From NCBI RefSeq assembly GCF_002846365.1, contig NZ_PJMW01000001.1, positions 496,001 to 560,000 of the forward strand: a stretch of DNA of 64,000 bases, given 5' to 3'. Below, piece after piece: positions 8,653-17,561 of the stretch. The notes under the pieces are model-generated. The model searched no databases. It had not been told where the DNA came from and saw only the letters and a program-made list of their open reading frames with translations. The position numbers were made by a program, and so were the translations under genes. Each line of letters begins with the position of its first letter. Positions within the stretch are counted from its first letter, which is position 1. Source of the stretch: Nocardia fluminea (GTDB lineage Bacteria; Actinomycetota; Actinomycetes; Mycobacteriales; Mycobacteriaceae).

Positions 8653-9915
8653 CTACCGCGAGACGCTCCGCTCGTCGTCGCGTAGCGCGAGGGCTCGGTG
8701 CAGGTCAGCGGGACCGAGACCCCGCGACAAGCCGAGAATCATCGCGGCGCAGCCGAGTCCGGAGAGAACGAGACCGGTGGCGAAGAGCGTGGGATATCCC
8801 GCCAGGTCGCCGATGACGCCCGCGGCCATCCCGGCCGCGCCCTGGATGACAACGATCGCGCAGGCGAGCAGGGTGTAGTCGCTACCGGCGTAGTCGGGTT
8901 CGGAGGCGTCCATCATCAGCGCGAACACCGCGACGGTGGCCGCACCCCCGAAGATGTGTTCGGCGAGACTCGCCGCGACGAGCAGTTCGAAGCCGCCGAG
9001 CCCGAGGGAGGCGATCAGGTACAGCGCGATGCTCGCGGTCTGGGTGACACCGCCGATCAGCAGCGCCTGCCTGCGGCCGTAGCGGTAGGCCAGCCAGCCG
9101 CCCATGGCCGCGCCGGCCAGCGCACCGGCTGAGGACAGCACGCCTTTGATCAGCGCGATCTCGCTGAGGTCGAGTCCGGCGTCGGACAGGAAGGGGCCGG
9201 TGAGCGCCGCGGCCATCGAGTCACCGAATTTGAAGGCACCGATCAACGCGATGAAGGCGAGGATGCCGGGGCGGCGCAACCGGGTCCACCAGGCGCCGAG
9301 CAACCGCACGGGCTCGGGCGGCGGCAGCCGGTCGGTGACCGGCTCGCGCATCAGCCACACCGGCACTGTGGTGAGCACGATCAACACCGCCATGGCCGAG
9401 AACAGTGCCCGCCACCCCGCCAGCGCGAACAACCACAGCAGCGCGCCACCACCGACGATCATCCCGACGCGATAGGCGCCGACCTGGATGCCGTTGCCCA
9501 GGCCACGCTCACGCGGTCCGAGTAGTCGAACAGCCAGACCGTCGGTGGCCACGTCCTGGGTCGCCGACAGCAGGTTCACCACCACGATGCCCACGAACAA
9601 CCAGCGCAGCGACGACGACAGATCCAGACACGCCAGTACCATCGCGACCGCGGCGGCCAGCAGTTGCAGCACCAGCAGCCAGGTGCGCCGGGTGCCGTAG
9701 CGATCGACGTAGGGCGCCCAGAGGAACTTCAGCGCCCACGGCAGGAACAGCACCCCCGACGCACTGATCGCCACCAGCGAAAAACCCGATTCGCGCAACA
9801 CCACCGGCAGTGCCTGGGTGAAGAAGCCGAACGGCAGCCCTTGCGCGAAGTACAGCGCCGACAACAGCGCCAGCGTGCCCGCGGTGATCACACCCGGTCG
9901 GGTGGTGGTGCTCAT
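8653..9915 (-). CDS. major facilitator superfamily transporter (AmpG/PAT-like)
   Basis: A 420-residue, 12-helix MFS protein resembling the AmpG / acetyl-CoA transporter branch. The first half has LYFAQGLPFGFFTQALPVV and PWALKFLWAPYVDRYG, typical of AmpG-like carriers; a second half follows a loop rich in Pro and Arg at about 195-215. The start at 9915 (MSTTTRP) is chosen over 9948 because homologues begin close to the first helix; neither has a clear ribosome site. The substrate is unknown. AmpG itself imports muropeptides in Gram-negative bacteria, but that role should not be transferred. It is followed by the cyclase gene 86 bases downstream on the same strand. Confidence 0.82.
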   Translation of the reverse strand: MSTTTRPGVITAGTLALLSALYFAQGLPFGFFTQALPVVLRESGFSLVAISASGVLFLPWALKFLWAPYVDRYGTRRTWLLVLQLLAAAVAMVLACLDLSSSLRWLFVGIVVVNLLSATQDVATDGLAVRLLGPRERGLGNGIQVGAYRVGMIVGGGALLWLFALAGWRALFSAMAVLIVLTTVPVWLMREPVTDRLPPPEPVRLLGAWWTRLRRPGILAFIALIGAFKFGDSMAAALTGPFLSDAGLDLSEIALIKGVLSSAGALAGAAMGGWLAYRYGRRQALLIGGVTQTASIALYLIASLGLGGFELLVAASLAEHIFGGAATVAVFALMMDASEPDYAGSDYTLLACAIVVIQGAAGMAAGVIGDLAGYPTLFATGLVLSGLGCAAMILGLSRGLGPADLHRALALRDDERSVSR

Positions 9916-9975
9916 GGGCACATCGTCGCAGAGAGTTCGCGCGGGCACAGCGCACGGACTCGGCGTGATCCGATC

Positions 9976-10488
9976 TCAGCGGGCGGGGTGCGGGCTGCGA
10001 AGGTGTTCGAAGACCAGACTGGTCTCGGTAGAGGCGAATTCGCGGGTGGCGCTGAGCTCCTGGGTGACGAACTCGCGCAGCGCGTCCGGCGAGGCCGCCG
10101 ATACCTGGATCAGGAAGTCGACCGTCCCGGCCAGGAAGTACACGTTCACCACACCCGGCAGTGCTGCCAGCTTGGCACTGAGTTCACCGATGCGCGCCCG
10201 CGCCGCCGGCTGGACCTGGACCGAGATCATCGCCTGCAGGGGCAGCCCCAGCGCCTCCGGGGCGATGTCGGTGTAGAAACCGCGGATCGCCCCGAGTTCG
10301 CGCAGTCTGCGTAGTCGCAACGAACAGGTCGACGCGGCGATGCCCACCCGTGCGGCCAGGACGTTGTTGGGTACGCGCGCGTCCTCGGCGAGTTCGGCGA
10401 GCAGCTGACGGTCGATGTCGTCCAGGCTCGACGGTGACCCCCGGAACGGCTGCACGGGGTGCGGTCGTTGAAGCTGTCGCGATGCCAT
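9976..10488 (-). CDS. aldR: Lrp/AsnC-family regulator, likely AldR
   Basis: A 170-residue feast/famine regulator. The N-terminal helix-turn-helix (LDDIDRQLLAELAEDARVPN through LRLRRLRELGAI) is followed by a RAM ligand-binding domain with the usual GxVDF-type segment (LAGTVDFLIQV). It is divergent from the alanine dehydrogenase gene, the arrangement of aldR and ald in mycobacteria, where AldR binds amino acids and controls ald. The ATG at 10488 is preceded by an in-frame GTG at 10491, so the start may be one codon longer. Function by gene context and family; the symbol rests on this synteny. Confidence 0.82.
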   Translation of the reverse strand: MASRQLQRPHPVQPFRGSPSSLDDIDRQLLAELAEDARVPNNVLAARVGIAASTCSLRLRRLRELGAIRGFYTDIAPEALGLPLQAMISVQVQPAARARIGELSAKLAALPGVVNVYFLAGTVDFLIQVSAASPDALREFVTQELSATREFASTETSLVFEHLRSPHPAR

Positions 10489-10501
10489 CACCGCAGGATA
10501 C

Positions 10502-10561
10502 TCAGCATTATCAGCACTTTCCGGCGATTGTGCAGGTCTTATAGCTGATTGCTGCGCTGAT
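10502..10561. promoter_or_regulatory. candidate AldR operator array between aldR and ald
   Basis: The divergent interval holds repeated half-sites: TCAGCA at 10502-10507, ATCAGCA at 10510-10516, and the inverse GCTGAT at 10544-10549 and 10556-10561. ATCAGC is the exact reverse complement of GCTGAT, so two inverted pairs face each other across about 30 bases, as expected for Lrp-type octamers that wrap DNA. Binding is inferred. Confidence 0.5.
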
Positions 10562-10608
10562 CCTCGATGCTGCTGTCAGAACCCGAACATCCTCGAGGAG
10601 TAGCTTCC

Positions 10609-11712
10609 ATGCGTATCGGTGTCCCCAAGGAAGTCAAGAACAACGAATTCCGTGTAGCGATCACGCCCATCGGCGTGCACGAACTGGTGTCGAACGGTCA
10701 TCACGTGATCATCGAAGCCGGGGCGGGGGCGGGATCGTCGATTCCCGATGCCGAATACCTCGCGGCGGGAGCACAGATTCTCGCCGCGGCCGACGACGTC
10801 TGGGCGAGGGCGGACCTGGTGTTGAAGGTCAAAGAACCTGTCGCTCAGGAGTATCACCGCCTGCGCGAAGGCCTGGTGCTGTTCACCTACCTGCATCTGG
10901 CGGCAGACCGGCCGTTGACCGAACAGCTACTGGCACAACGGGTTACGGCCATCGCCTACGAGACCGTGCAGCTGCCCTCCGGCGCGCTGCCGTTGCTGTA
11001 TCCGATGTCGGAGGTCGCGGGGTGCCTGGCGCCACAGGTCGGCGCGCACGCGCTGATGAAGCCCTACGGTGGTCGCGGGGTGCTGCTCGGGGGTGTCGGG
11101 GGTGTCGACCAGGCCAAGGTGGTCATCATCGGGGCAGGCGTCGCGGGCCAGAACGCGGCCAACATCGCCTTGGGCATGGGCGCGGACGTGACGCTGCTCG
11201 ACACCGACCTCGACAAGCTGCGGATGTCGTTCTGGCGCTACAACAACCGTGTGCGCGGGCTGGCGTCGTCGAAGCTGGCGATCGCCGAGCAGGTCCGCGC
11301 GGCCGACATGGTGATCGGCGCGGTCCTGATCCCCGGCGCGGCCGCCCCGAAGCTGGTGAGCAACGAGCTCGTCGCGCAGATGAAACCGGGTTCGGTGCTG
11401 GTCGATGTCGCGGTCGATCAGGGCGGCTGTTTCGAGGACACCCACCCCACCACCCACGCGGAGCCGACCTATCCGGTCCACGCATCGACGTTCTATTGCG
11501 TGGCGAACATGCCGGGCTCGGTGCCGCACACCTCGACCTACGCGCTCACCAACGCCACCCTGCCCTACGTGGTGGCCTTGGCCGGCAAGGGCTGGGAACG
11601 CGCCTGCGCCGAAGATCGCAGCCTGGCGCTGGGCCTGAACGCCCACGCGGGCGATCTCACCAACGCCGCGGTCGCCGCGGCTCACGGGCTGGGGACCCAC
11701 GCAGTAGTGTGA
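10609..11712 (+). CDS. ald: alanine dehydrogenase
   Basis: A 367-residue L-alanine dehydrogenase (L-alanine plus NAD to pyruvate, ammonia and NADH), used for alanine catabolism and redox balance under low oxygen in mycobacteria. The N-terminus MRIGVPKEVKNNEFRVA is characteristic, with substrate residues Arg and Lys in KVKEP, the catalytic His in YLHLA, and the NAD loop VIIGAGVAGQNAA. The C-terminal part includes NMPGSVPHTSTYALTNAT. Length matches the family. The ATG at 10609 has GAGGAG at 10595-10600. It is divergent from the AldR-like gene, which probably controls it. Confidence 0.96.
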   Translation: MRIGVPKEVKNNEFRVAITPIGVHELVSNGHHVIIEAGAGAGSSIPDAEYLAAGAQILAAADDVWARADLVLKVKEPVAQEYHRLREGLVLFTYLHLAADRPLTEQLLAQRVTAIAYETVQLPSGALPLLYPMSEVAGCLAPQVGAHALMKPYGGRGVLLGGVGGVDQAKVVIIGAGVAGQNAANIALGMGADVTLLDTDLDKLRMSFWRYNNRVRGLASSKLAIAEQVRAADMVIGAVLIPGAAAPKLVSNELVAQMKPGSVLVDVAVDQGGCFEDTHPTTHAEPTYPVHASTFYCVANMPGSVPHTSTYALTNATLPYVVALAGKGWERACAEDRSLALGLNAHAGDLTNAAVAAAHGLGTHAVV

Positions 11713-11764
11713 ACCGTTCACCTGCGGGGACAGGTGACCGGACGGACGAGAGAACTGACTACCC

Positions 11765-13225
11765 ATGCGCGACGAGCAACCGATTCTTTCTCCCGGCGAA
11801 ACCTGCTGGCAGATCGCCCAGGCGGATCGGCTGGCATGCATCGTCGATGCGGCGGACTACTTCCGCCATGCCAAGTCGGCGATGTTGCAGGCACGCGAGC
11901 GCATCGTGCTGATCGGCTGGGATTTCGACACCCGGATCAAGTTCGAACCACACGGGCAAACTCTCGAAGGACCCGATCGGCTGGGCAAATTCCTGTCGTG
12001 GTTGCCGCGGCATCGACCGGGTCTCGAGATCTATCTGCTGAAGTGGAACATCGGCGCGTTCACCGCGATAGGCCGGGGCATGACGCCGATCTTCGTTGTC
12101 AACTGGATGACCGACCGCCGGCTGCACTTCGAAATGGACGCCGCGCACCCGATCGGCTCGGCACATCATCAGAAGATCGTGGTGATCGATGACCGCCTCG
12201 CGTTCTGCGGCGGCATCGACATGACTGTCGACCGCTGGGACACCAGCGACCATCGCGACGACAACGACTTCCGCACCGCGCCCAGCGGCAACAGCTACGG
12301 TCCCTGGCACGATGCGACCACCGCGGTCGACGGGGCCGCGGCCGAGGCCATCGGCGAGCTGGCCAGGGCCAGGTGGAAAGCGGCCACCGGCCGGGAACTG
12401 GCCCCGCTCGGCGAAATCGCCGGGCACGCCCCGTGGCCGGAAGGTCTGGAGCCGACGATGCGGTCGGTCGATGTCGGCATCGCGCGGACGCTGCCCGAGC
12501 TCCCCGGCCGCGCCGAAGTGCGGGAGATCGAGGCGCTGTATCTGGCGGCGATCGCGGGTGCCACCAGGTCGCTCTACATCGAGAGTCAGTATCTGGCCTC
12601 GCGCACGCTCGCCGAGGCGATCGCGGCCCGGCTGCGCGAGCCGAACGGGCCGGAGATCGTGCTGGTGCTGCCCCGCCATGCCGATGGCTGGCTCGAGCAA
12701 CTGGCGATGGACGGAGCGCGCCGCCGCCTGCTGCACCTGCTGTGGACAGCGGACACCGAGAACCGGCTGGGCGTCTACTACCCCGTCACCGCGGCCGGTG
12801 CGCCCATCTACGTCCATGCCAAGGTGCTGGTGATGGACGACCGCCTGCTGCGGGTGGGATCGTCGAATCTCAACAACCGTTCGATGGGATTCGACACCGA
12901 ATGCGATCTCGCCGTCGAGGTCACCGCCGCGACCCCTGACGGTGAGCTCCTGCGCGAAACCATCCTCGACATCCGGCGCAAGCTGATCTGCGAACATCTC
13001 GACACCGAACCCGCGAAGTTCGACGCCACACTGGCCGAGACATCTTCACTGGTGCGCACCGTCGAGGCGCTGCGCGGCGAGGGCCGGACTTTGCGACGCT
13101 TCGAACCGGCGACCGTCGAGAACGAGGACAGCCCCCTCGCCGAGAACGACTTGATGGATCCCGAGCGAACCCCGACGAGACTGTGGGACAGCCTGCTACC
13201 GCGCCGGGGCATTCGCGCCGACTGA
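11765..13225 (+). CDS. phospholipase D-like phosphatidyltransferase/hydrolase
   Basis: A 486-residue protein with two HKD motifs: HQKIVVID near residue 138 and HAKVLVMD near residue 350. Each contributes half the active site of phospholipase D, which cleaves or transfers phosphatidyl groups through a phospho-histidine. The order and length suit bacterial PLD/cardiolipin-synthase-like enzymes, but there are no N-terminal membrane helices and no signal peptide, so a cytoplasmic phospholipase D is more likely than ClsA. It follows ald by 52 bases on the same strand. The start at 11765 has no strong ribosome site. Confidence 0.85.
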   Translation: MRDEQPILSPGETCWQIAQADRLACIVDAADYFRHAKSAMLQARERIVLIGWDFDTRIKFEPHGQTLEGPDRLGKFLSWLPRHRPGLEIYLLKWNIGAFTAIGRGMTPIFVVNWMTDRRLHFEMDAAHPIGSAHHQKIVVIDDRLAFCGGIDMTVDRWDTSDHRDDNDFRTAPSGNSYGPWHDATTAVDGAAAEAIGELARARWKAATGRELAPLGEIAGHAPWPEGLEPTMRSVDVGIARTLPELPGRAEVREIEALYLAAIAGATRSLYIESQYLASRTLAEAIAARLREPNGPEIVLVLPRHADGWLEQLAMDGARRRLLHLLWTADTENRLGVYYPVTAAGAPIYVHAKVLVMDDRLLRVGSSNLNNRSMGFDTECDLAVEVTAATPDGELLRETILDIRRKLICEHLDTEPAKFDATLAETSSLVRTVEALRGEGRTLRRFEPATVENEDSPLAENDLMDPERTPTRLWDSLLPRRGIRAD

Positions 13226-13294
13226 TCCCGATGTCATGACCACCGCTACCTCGACGCACCGGTGGACGTGCGGCTGATCGGGGCGCAGCCGTGG

Positions 13295-14011
13295 TCAGCG
13301 ATCGAGCGGATTCAGCGCGATGGCGATCGGCATTCCCGATCGCCACAGGGTCGCCGCGGTCGAGCGCGGGCGAACGCGCGCCTCGGCGCGCATCGCGGCG
13401 GCGAATTCGCTACTGAATCCTTCGCGGCCGTGGCGGGCATGGATTTCGGCGATCCGACCCGGCGCCAATTGATGGGCCCGCAGACCTACCACGTCCAGGT
13501 GCGCGGCGTCGTGCAGCAAGGCCGCTTCGGCGCCGTGCTCGCGGGGAGTCCGCGGATCCATGTGCCGGGCGATGGCGGTATGGACGCACTCCCCCAGCTC
13601 GACGGTAGCGCCTCGCTCGACGACGAAGGCGCGGGCTCGGTGCGCGCCGAGCAGGGCGAAGCATCCCGTCGTCGCATCGTCGGGCGCGCCCACGCCGATA
13701 TCGTGCAGAACACAGGCGAGGTAGAGCGCCTCGGGGTCGGGCGCGAGATCGTCGACGCGGGCCAGGGCGGTGCCGAATTCCCAGCATCGCAGGCTGTGCG
13801 CGAGCAGCGCCGGGCTGAGCATTTCCGTGGCTTCCTCGAGCGCGGAGCGGCACAGCCGCGAATCCGGTGGCATCGGGGCTGCCCCGCCCGAACCTTCGCC
13901 GCCGCGACGCAGCCCGCGAACGAGATGGGGCAGCGCCAGCGTCTGGATGCCCAATGCCGCGCCCGCAGTGCGGATCTGACGCAGTCGGCCGAGCTCTCCG
14001 TCACGCTTCAT
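13295..14011 (-). CDS. HD-domain phosphohydrolase-like protein
   Basis: A 238-residue protein with an HD domain: His72 in LLAHSLRCWEFG, the HD doublet at 103-104 in CVLHDIGVG, and later His residues in HTAIARH. These residues form a metal site in nucleotide and cyanamide-hydratase-like hydrolases. The start at 14011 is preferred because GGGAGG lies just upstream; it overlaps the end of the TetR gene by 11 bases, so the two genes form a coupled pair with the regulator first. The substrate is unknown. Similar actinobacterial proteins are often called HD-domain or cyanamide-hydratase-family; this one has no other recognised domain. Confidence 0.8.
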   Translation of the reverse strand: MKRDGELGRLRQIRTAGAALGIQTLALPHLVRGLRRGGEGSGGAAPMPPDSRLCRSALEEATEMLSPALLAHSLRCWEFGTALARVDDLAPDPEALYLACVLHDIGVGAPDDATTGCFALLGAHRARAFVVERGATVELGECVHTAIARHMDPRTPREHGAEAALLHDAAHLDVVGLRAHQLAPGRIAEIHARHGREGFSSEFAAAMRAEARVRPRSTAATLWRSGMPIAIALNPLDR

Positions 14012-14618
14012 CTCGGCCTCCCACATGAGAGAGCAGATCGGCTCGGGCGATGCCGAGCATGACATCCAGGGTCGATCGGTCGACCATCCGACGCTGGTAC
14101 AACGAGTACGCACCGTTCACCGCTGCCCACGAAACCATCACCAGCGCACGGGCTTCGACATCGCTTCCCCCGCGCCGCACCGCGGCGGCGAAGGATTCGA
14201 CCAACTCGCCCAGCACACCGTCGATCCGTGTCTTGGCTTTCGCAGCGAGCTCGGATTCGCTGATGTCGACGTCGGTCAGGGCCAGAATGCGCAGCGCGAG
14301 CGGGTTGTCCCGATGGAACCTGACATAGCGGTCGTAGACGGCGGCCACTTCGTCGCGTGGGCTCGACGCGTCGCCGGTCGGTGCGGACATCGCTTCGGCG
14401 TGCCGGGTGGCGATCCGCCACGCCAGCGCTGCGTACACGTCGGCCTTGCCCTCGCGGAAATTGGCGTAGATGGAACTGACCGCGACGTCCGCCTCGGCGG
14501 CGAGCATGTCGATGGTGGTGCCGCGGTAGCCCTCTCGCAGGAACAGGACTTGCGCGGCATCGAGAACGGCAGTGTGTGTCCGACGTTTTCGTCGGTCGGT
14601 CGGGGCTTCCAACGTCAT
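14001..14618 (-). CDS. TetR-family transcriptional regulator
   Basis: A 205-residue TetR repressor. The N-terminal helix-turn-helix is clear (VLDAAQVLFLREGYRGTTID then ADVAVSSIYANF). The C-terminal ligand domain is not specific. It is divergent from a PaaI-type thioesterase gene and is followed by the HD-domain gene with overlap, so it likely controls both. An inverted repeat (GATACCG...CGGTATC) sits directly upstream of its start and is the probable autoregulatory operator. Confidence 0.88.
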   Translation of the reverse strand: MTLEAPTDRRKRRTHTAVLDAAQVLFLREGYRGTTIDMLAAEADVAVSSIYANFREGKADVYAALAWRIATRHAEAMSAPTGDASSPRDEVAAVYDRYVRFHRDNPLALRILALTDVDISESELAAKAKTRIDGVLGELVESFAAAVRRGGSDVEARALVMVSWAAVNGAYSLYQRRMVDRSTLDVMLGIARADLLSHVGGRDEA

Positions 14619-14622
14619 ACCA

Positions 14623-14647
14623 GATACCGTAGTCTCATTCCGGTATC
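14623..14647. promoter_or_regulatory. candidate TetR operator, GATACCG-N11-CGGTATC
   Basis: A perfect 7-base inverted repeat, GATACCG at 14623-14629 and CGGTATC at 14641-14647, lies in the 55-base divergent gap between the TetR gene and the thioesterase gene. Size and place fit a TetR dimer site that would shut off both directions. Each arm is also followed by GTAGTC, giving a direct repeat. Binding is inferred. Confidence 0.65.
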
Positions 14648-14673
14648 GTAGTCAACTTCCGATAGGAGTCTCG

Positions 14674-15096
14674 ATGATCACCTCACCCCGCACCGGCAGC
14701 GAAGCAATGTCGCTGTTCCTGCCCCAGTCCCCCTTCGTCCAGCACATGGGCATCGAGCTCATCGACATCGACGAAGGCCGGGCCCGCCTGCGCATGCCTT
14801 TTCGCGAGGAACTCGTCACCGTCGGCGACATGGTCCACGGCGGCGCCCTCGCGGGCTGCGTCGACATCGGCATCATGGCCGCGGCGTGGGCCGGCGCCCG
14901 CCTGCCCGAGCAGCTGCGCGGCGTCACCGTCTCGATGTCGATCGACTTCGTCCAGCCCGCGCACGCCGAGAGCATCGACATCATCGGCACCCGCCTGCGC
15001 GCCGGCCGCCATCTCAGCACCTGCCGGGTCGACATCGTCGCCACCGGCGACGAGCGGCTCATCGCGGCGGGCAGCGGTACTTACAAAGTGGGCTGA
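14674..15096 (+). CDS. PaaI-type hotdog thioesterase
   Basis: A 140-residue acyl-CoA thioesterase of the PaaI/hotdog fold. The diagnostic central helix motif is MVHGGALAGCVDIGIM, with the usual VHGG turn; the preceding ELVTVGD and following SIDFVQPA strands match. It would hydrolyse acyl- or aryl-CoA esters. The ATG at 14674 has AGGAG at 14664-14668. It is divergent from the TetR gene and shares its operator, so expression probably rises when the TetR ligand is present. The preferred acyl group cannot be read from the sequence. Confidence 0.87.
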   Translation: MITSPRTGSEAMSLFLPQSPFVQHMGIELIDIDEGRARLRMPFREELVTVGDMVHGGALAGCVDIGIMAAAWAGARLPEQLRGVTVSMSIDFVQPAHAESIDIIGTRLRAGRHLSTCRVDIVATGDERLIAAGSGTYKVG

Positions 15097-15173
15097 CGCC
15101 TGACGCGGAGTTGCTCCACCGGCCTCGGGCGGCACCTCGCAGGTGATCGAACAGCGGGTTTAGTCTCGAAGGC

Positions 15174-16238
15174 ATGGAGTTCCGCATCAGAGCGTTTCTC
15201 GTGGCGTCCGGCTTGGTCGTCGGTTCGATGTGCGGTTGCGCCTCCGGCGAGCCCTCCGAGCCGACGAGCACCCGGACCGGTGTGTCCGGCGGGGACTCCG
15301 TCGTCACCGAGAAGCTCGACGCACCGTGGTCGATTGCCTTCCATGGCTCCACCGCGCTGGTGAGCGAGCGAGACAGCGCCCGCATCCTCGAAATCGGTGC
15401 CGACGGAACACGATACGAGGTGGGGGTCATCGACGATGTCGAGCCGTCCGGCGAGGGCGGGCTGCTCGGCATCGCGGTGCGCGAGGGGCAGTTGTTCGCC
15501 TACTACACCGCCGCCGACGACAATCGCATCGAACGATTCGACCTCACCGGGCGGCCCGGCAATCTCGCACTGGGCAGCGGCACAACAATTCTCACGGGTC
15601 TACCCGCAGCCACCGTGCACAACGGCGGCCGGATCGCCTTCGGCCCCGACGCGATGCTGTACGCCACCGTGGGCGACGCGGGCAACCGCGCGACAGCCCA
15701 GGATCGCGCGTCCCTCGGCGGAAAGATCCTGCGGATGACACCGGACGGGCGAGCACCCGCCGACAATCCCCTCCCCGGATCGCTCGTGTACAGCTACGGC
15801 CACCGGAACCCGCAGGGCCTCACCTGGGCCCCGGACGGGCGGCTGCTCGCCGGCGAATTCGGCCAGAACACCTGGGACGAAATCAATCTCATCGAACCCG
15901 GCGGCAATTACGGGTGGCCCGAGGTCGAAGGCATCGGCGGGCAGCCCGGTTTCATCGACCCTGTTCAGCAGTGGAAGCCGTCCGAGGCCAGTCCCAGTGG
16001 GATGACGAATGCCGGCGGATTCGTCTACCTCGCGAATCTGCGCGGTGAACGACTACGCCGCATCCCGCTCGACGATCTCACCCGGTCGACCGAGCTCCTC
16101 GTCGGCGAGTACGGGCGGCTTCGAGACGTCGCTGTCGCGCCGGACGGGTCACTGTGGCTGCTGACCAACAACACCGACGGGCGCGGCGACCCCGCTGCCG
16201 GGGACGATCGCATCATCCGCATCGGACTCGGCAACTGA
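15174..16238 (+). CDS. PQQ-type glucose/sorbosone dehydrogenase-like lipoprotein
   Basis: A 354-residue beta-propeller of the soluble glucose/sorbosone dehydrogenase family. The key block HNGGRIAFGPDAMLYATVGD holds the expected His, and SYGHRNPQGLTW and EFGQNTWDEINLI are family signatures. A signal sequence ends in GSMCGCASGE; Cys22 (after Cys-Gly) or Cys20 could be lipidated, so the protein is probably anchored outside the membrane. PQQ use is the family expectation, but many actinobacterial members have not been shown to bind it. No strong ribosome site precedes the ATG. It stands alone. Confidence 0.85.
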   Translation: MEFRIRAFLVASGLVVGSMCGCASGEPSEPTSTRTGVSGGDSVVTEKLDAPWSIAFHGSTALVSERDSARILEIGADGTRYEVGVIDDVEPSGEGGLLGIAVREGQLFAYYTAADDNRIERFDLTGRPGNLALGSGTTILTGLPAATVHNGGRIAFGPDAMLYATVGDAGNRATAQDRASLGGKILRMTPDGRAPADNPLPGSLVYSYGHRNPQGLTWAPDGRLLAGEFGQNTWDEINLIEPGGNYGWPEVEGIGGQPGFIDPVQQWKPSEASPSGMTNAGGFVYLANLRGERLRRIPLDDLTRSTELLVGEYGRLRDVAVAPDGSLWLLTNNTDGRGDPAAGDDRIIRIGLGN

Positions 16239-16265
16239 ACGCCGAAAAGACTGTGCCGCAATCGT

Positions 16266-17393
16266 TCACCGTTGCGGATGCAGCACTAACACGGTGATCT
16301 CACTCGGTGCGAACACCCGCATCGGCGGACCCCAGTAGCCGGTCCCGCGGCTGGTGTAGAGCTGGGTGTTCGCGTGCCTGCTCAGTCCCGAGACGACCGG
16401 CTGATCGAGTCGGACCAGATAGTGGAACGGCCAGATCTGGCCGCCGTGTGTATGTCCGGAGATCTGTAGTTCCACCCCGGCTGCGGCGCTGTCGGTGACC
16501 TGTTTGGGCTGGTGGGCCAGCAGGACGACCGGCACCGACGGGTCGGTACCCGCGAGCGCGGCGGGCAGGTCGGGACCGTGACCGGGTACATCGGCGGTGG
16601 GGTCGTCGATACCGGCGACAACCAACCGGGCACCGTCGCGGTCGACGGTCCGGTGCGCGTTGTGCAGCGGCTGCCAGCCGATGCCCGCCATGTAGTCGAT
16701 CCAGCTCTGGGCGTCGTCGAGGTACTCGTGATTGCCGGTGATGTAGAACCGGCCGAGCGGCGCTTCGACGTCGGCGAGCGGGGCGACCTGATCGCGGCGT
16801 CGCTCCACCGACCCGTCGACGAGATCCCCCGCCAGACCCACGATGTCGGGCCGCTGCGCGTTCACCACGTCGACGACCGCACGCGACCAGCTCTCCCGGT
16901 CGATGGCGGCGAAGTGGGTATCGGTGAGCACCACGACGCGCAGCCCGTCGAGCCCGTCGGCCAAGCCCGGTATCGCGACGTCGACGGTGCGGACCTGCGG
17001 CACCCGCCGAGCCTCGTACACCCCGTACCCCGTGAGCACCACCGACACCACCACCACACCCAGCGCCACCCCTTGCGTGACCCGCATCCCGGTGACCCCG
17101 GCAATGCGCAGCGCCCCCTGGACAGCCGAACCGATCACCGACCAGACGAACACCACCCACAACACCCCGAGCATGGTGTCACCGGCAATCGCCGCCGGAT
17201 CGAACTGCGGCGGCCCGTGCCCGAGGAACATAGCGACCGGCAGAACCACGAACCCGACACCGCACACCACGGTCCCGACCCGACACCGCACCCCACTGCG
17301 CTTGGTCGGCGCGGCAACCAGCACCCACCACGGCACCGCGAACATCACCGCCACAACCAGCACGATCACCATCAGAAACACAGCGGAGCTCAC
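16266..17393 (-). CDS. membrane-anchored metallophosphoesterase
   Basis: About 375 residues: four hydrophobic N-terminal segments, then a calcineurin-type phosphoesterase. Metal ligands are visible as VVVLTDTHF, GLAGDLVDG, YITGNHEY and SGHTHGGQ. This YkuE/YaeI-like arrangement places the catalytic domain at the membrane; YaeI-type enzymes act on lipid-linked phosphates, but the substrate here is unknown. The start is uncertain: GTG codons at 17438, 17408 and 17393 are all in frame and none has a clear ribosome site. I chose 17393 because the first helix begins directly after it. It converges with the propeller lipoprotein gene. Confidence 0.82.
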   Translation of the reverse strand: MSSAVFLMVIVLVVAVMFAVPWWVLVAAPTKRSGVRCRVGTVVCGVGFVVLPVAMFLGHGPPQFDPAAIAGDTMLGVLWVVFVWSVIGSAVQGALRIAGVTGMRVTQGVALGVVVVSVVLTGYGVYEARRVPQVRTVDVAIPGLADGLDGLRVVVLTDTHFAAIDRESWSRAVVDVVNAQRPDIVGLAGDLVDGSVERRRDQVAPLADVEAPLGRFYITGNHEYLDDAQSWIDYMAGIGWQPLHNAHRTVDRDGARLVVAGIDDPTADVPGHGPDLPAALAGTDPSVPVVLLAHQPKQVTDSAAAGVELQISGHTHGGQIWPFHYLVRLDQPVVSGLSRHANTQLYTSRGTGYWGPPMRVFAPSEITVLVLHPQR

Positions 17394-17561
17394 GAGGTCC
17401 CGTTCCACCAAGGCCACCCCGTCCGGGCAGCACACCACACCAGATCATTTCAGTTCAGGTTCAGCGCGGTGCGCTCAGGCGAGGGCGGACGCCTTCCACG
17501 CGCCGAGCACATGCGTCAGTACATCTCGGCACGGGAGGCTGCGGGATCCCAGGACCCTCGA

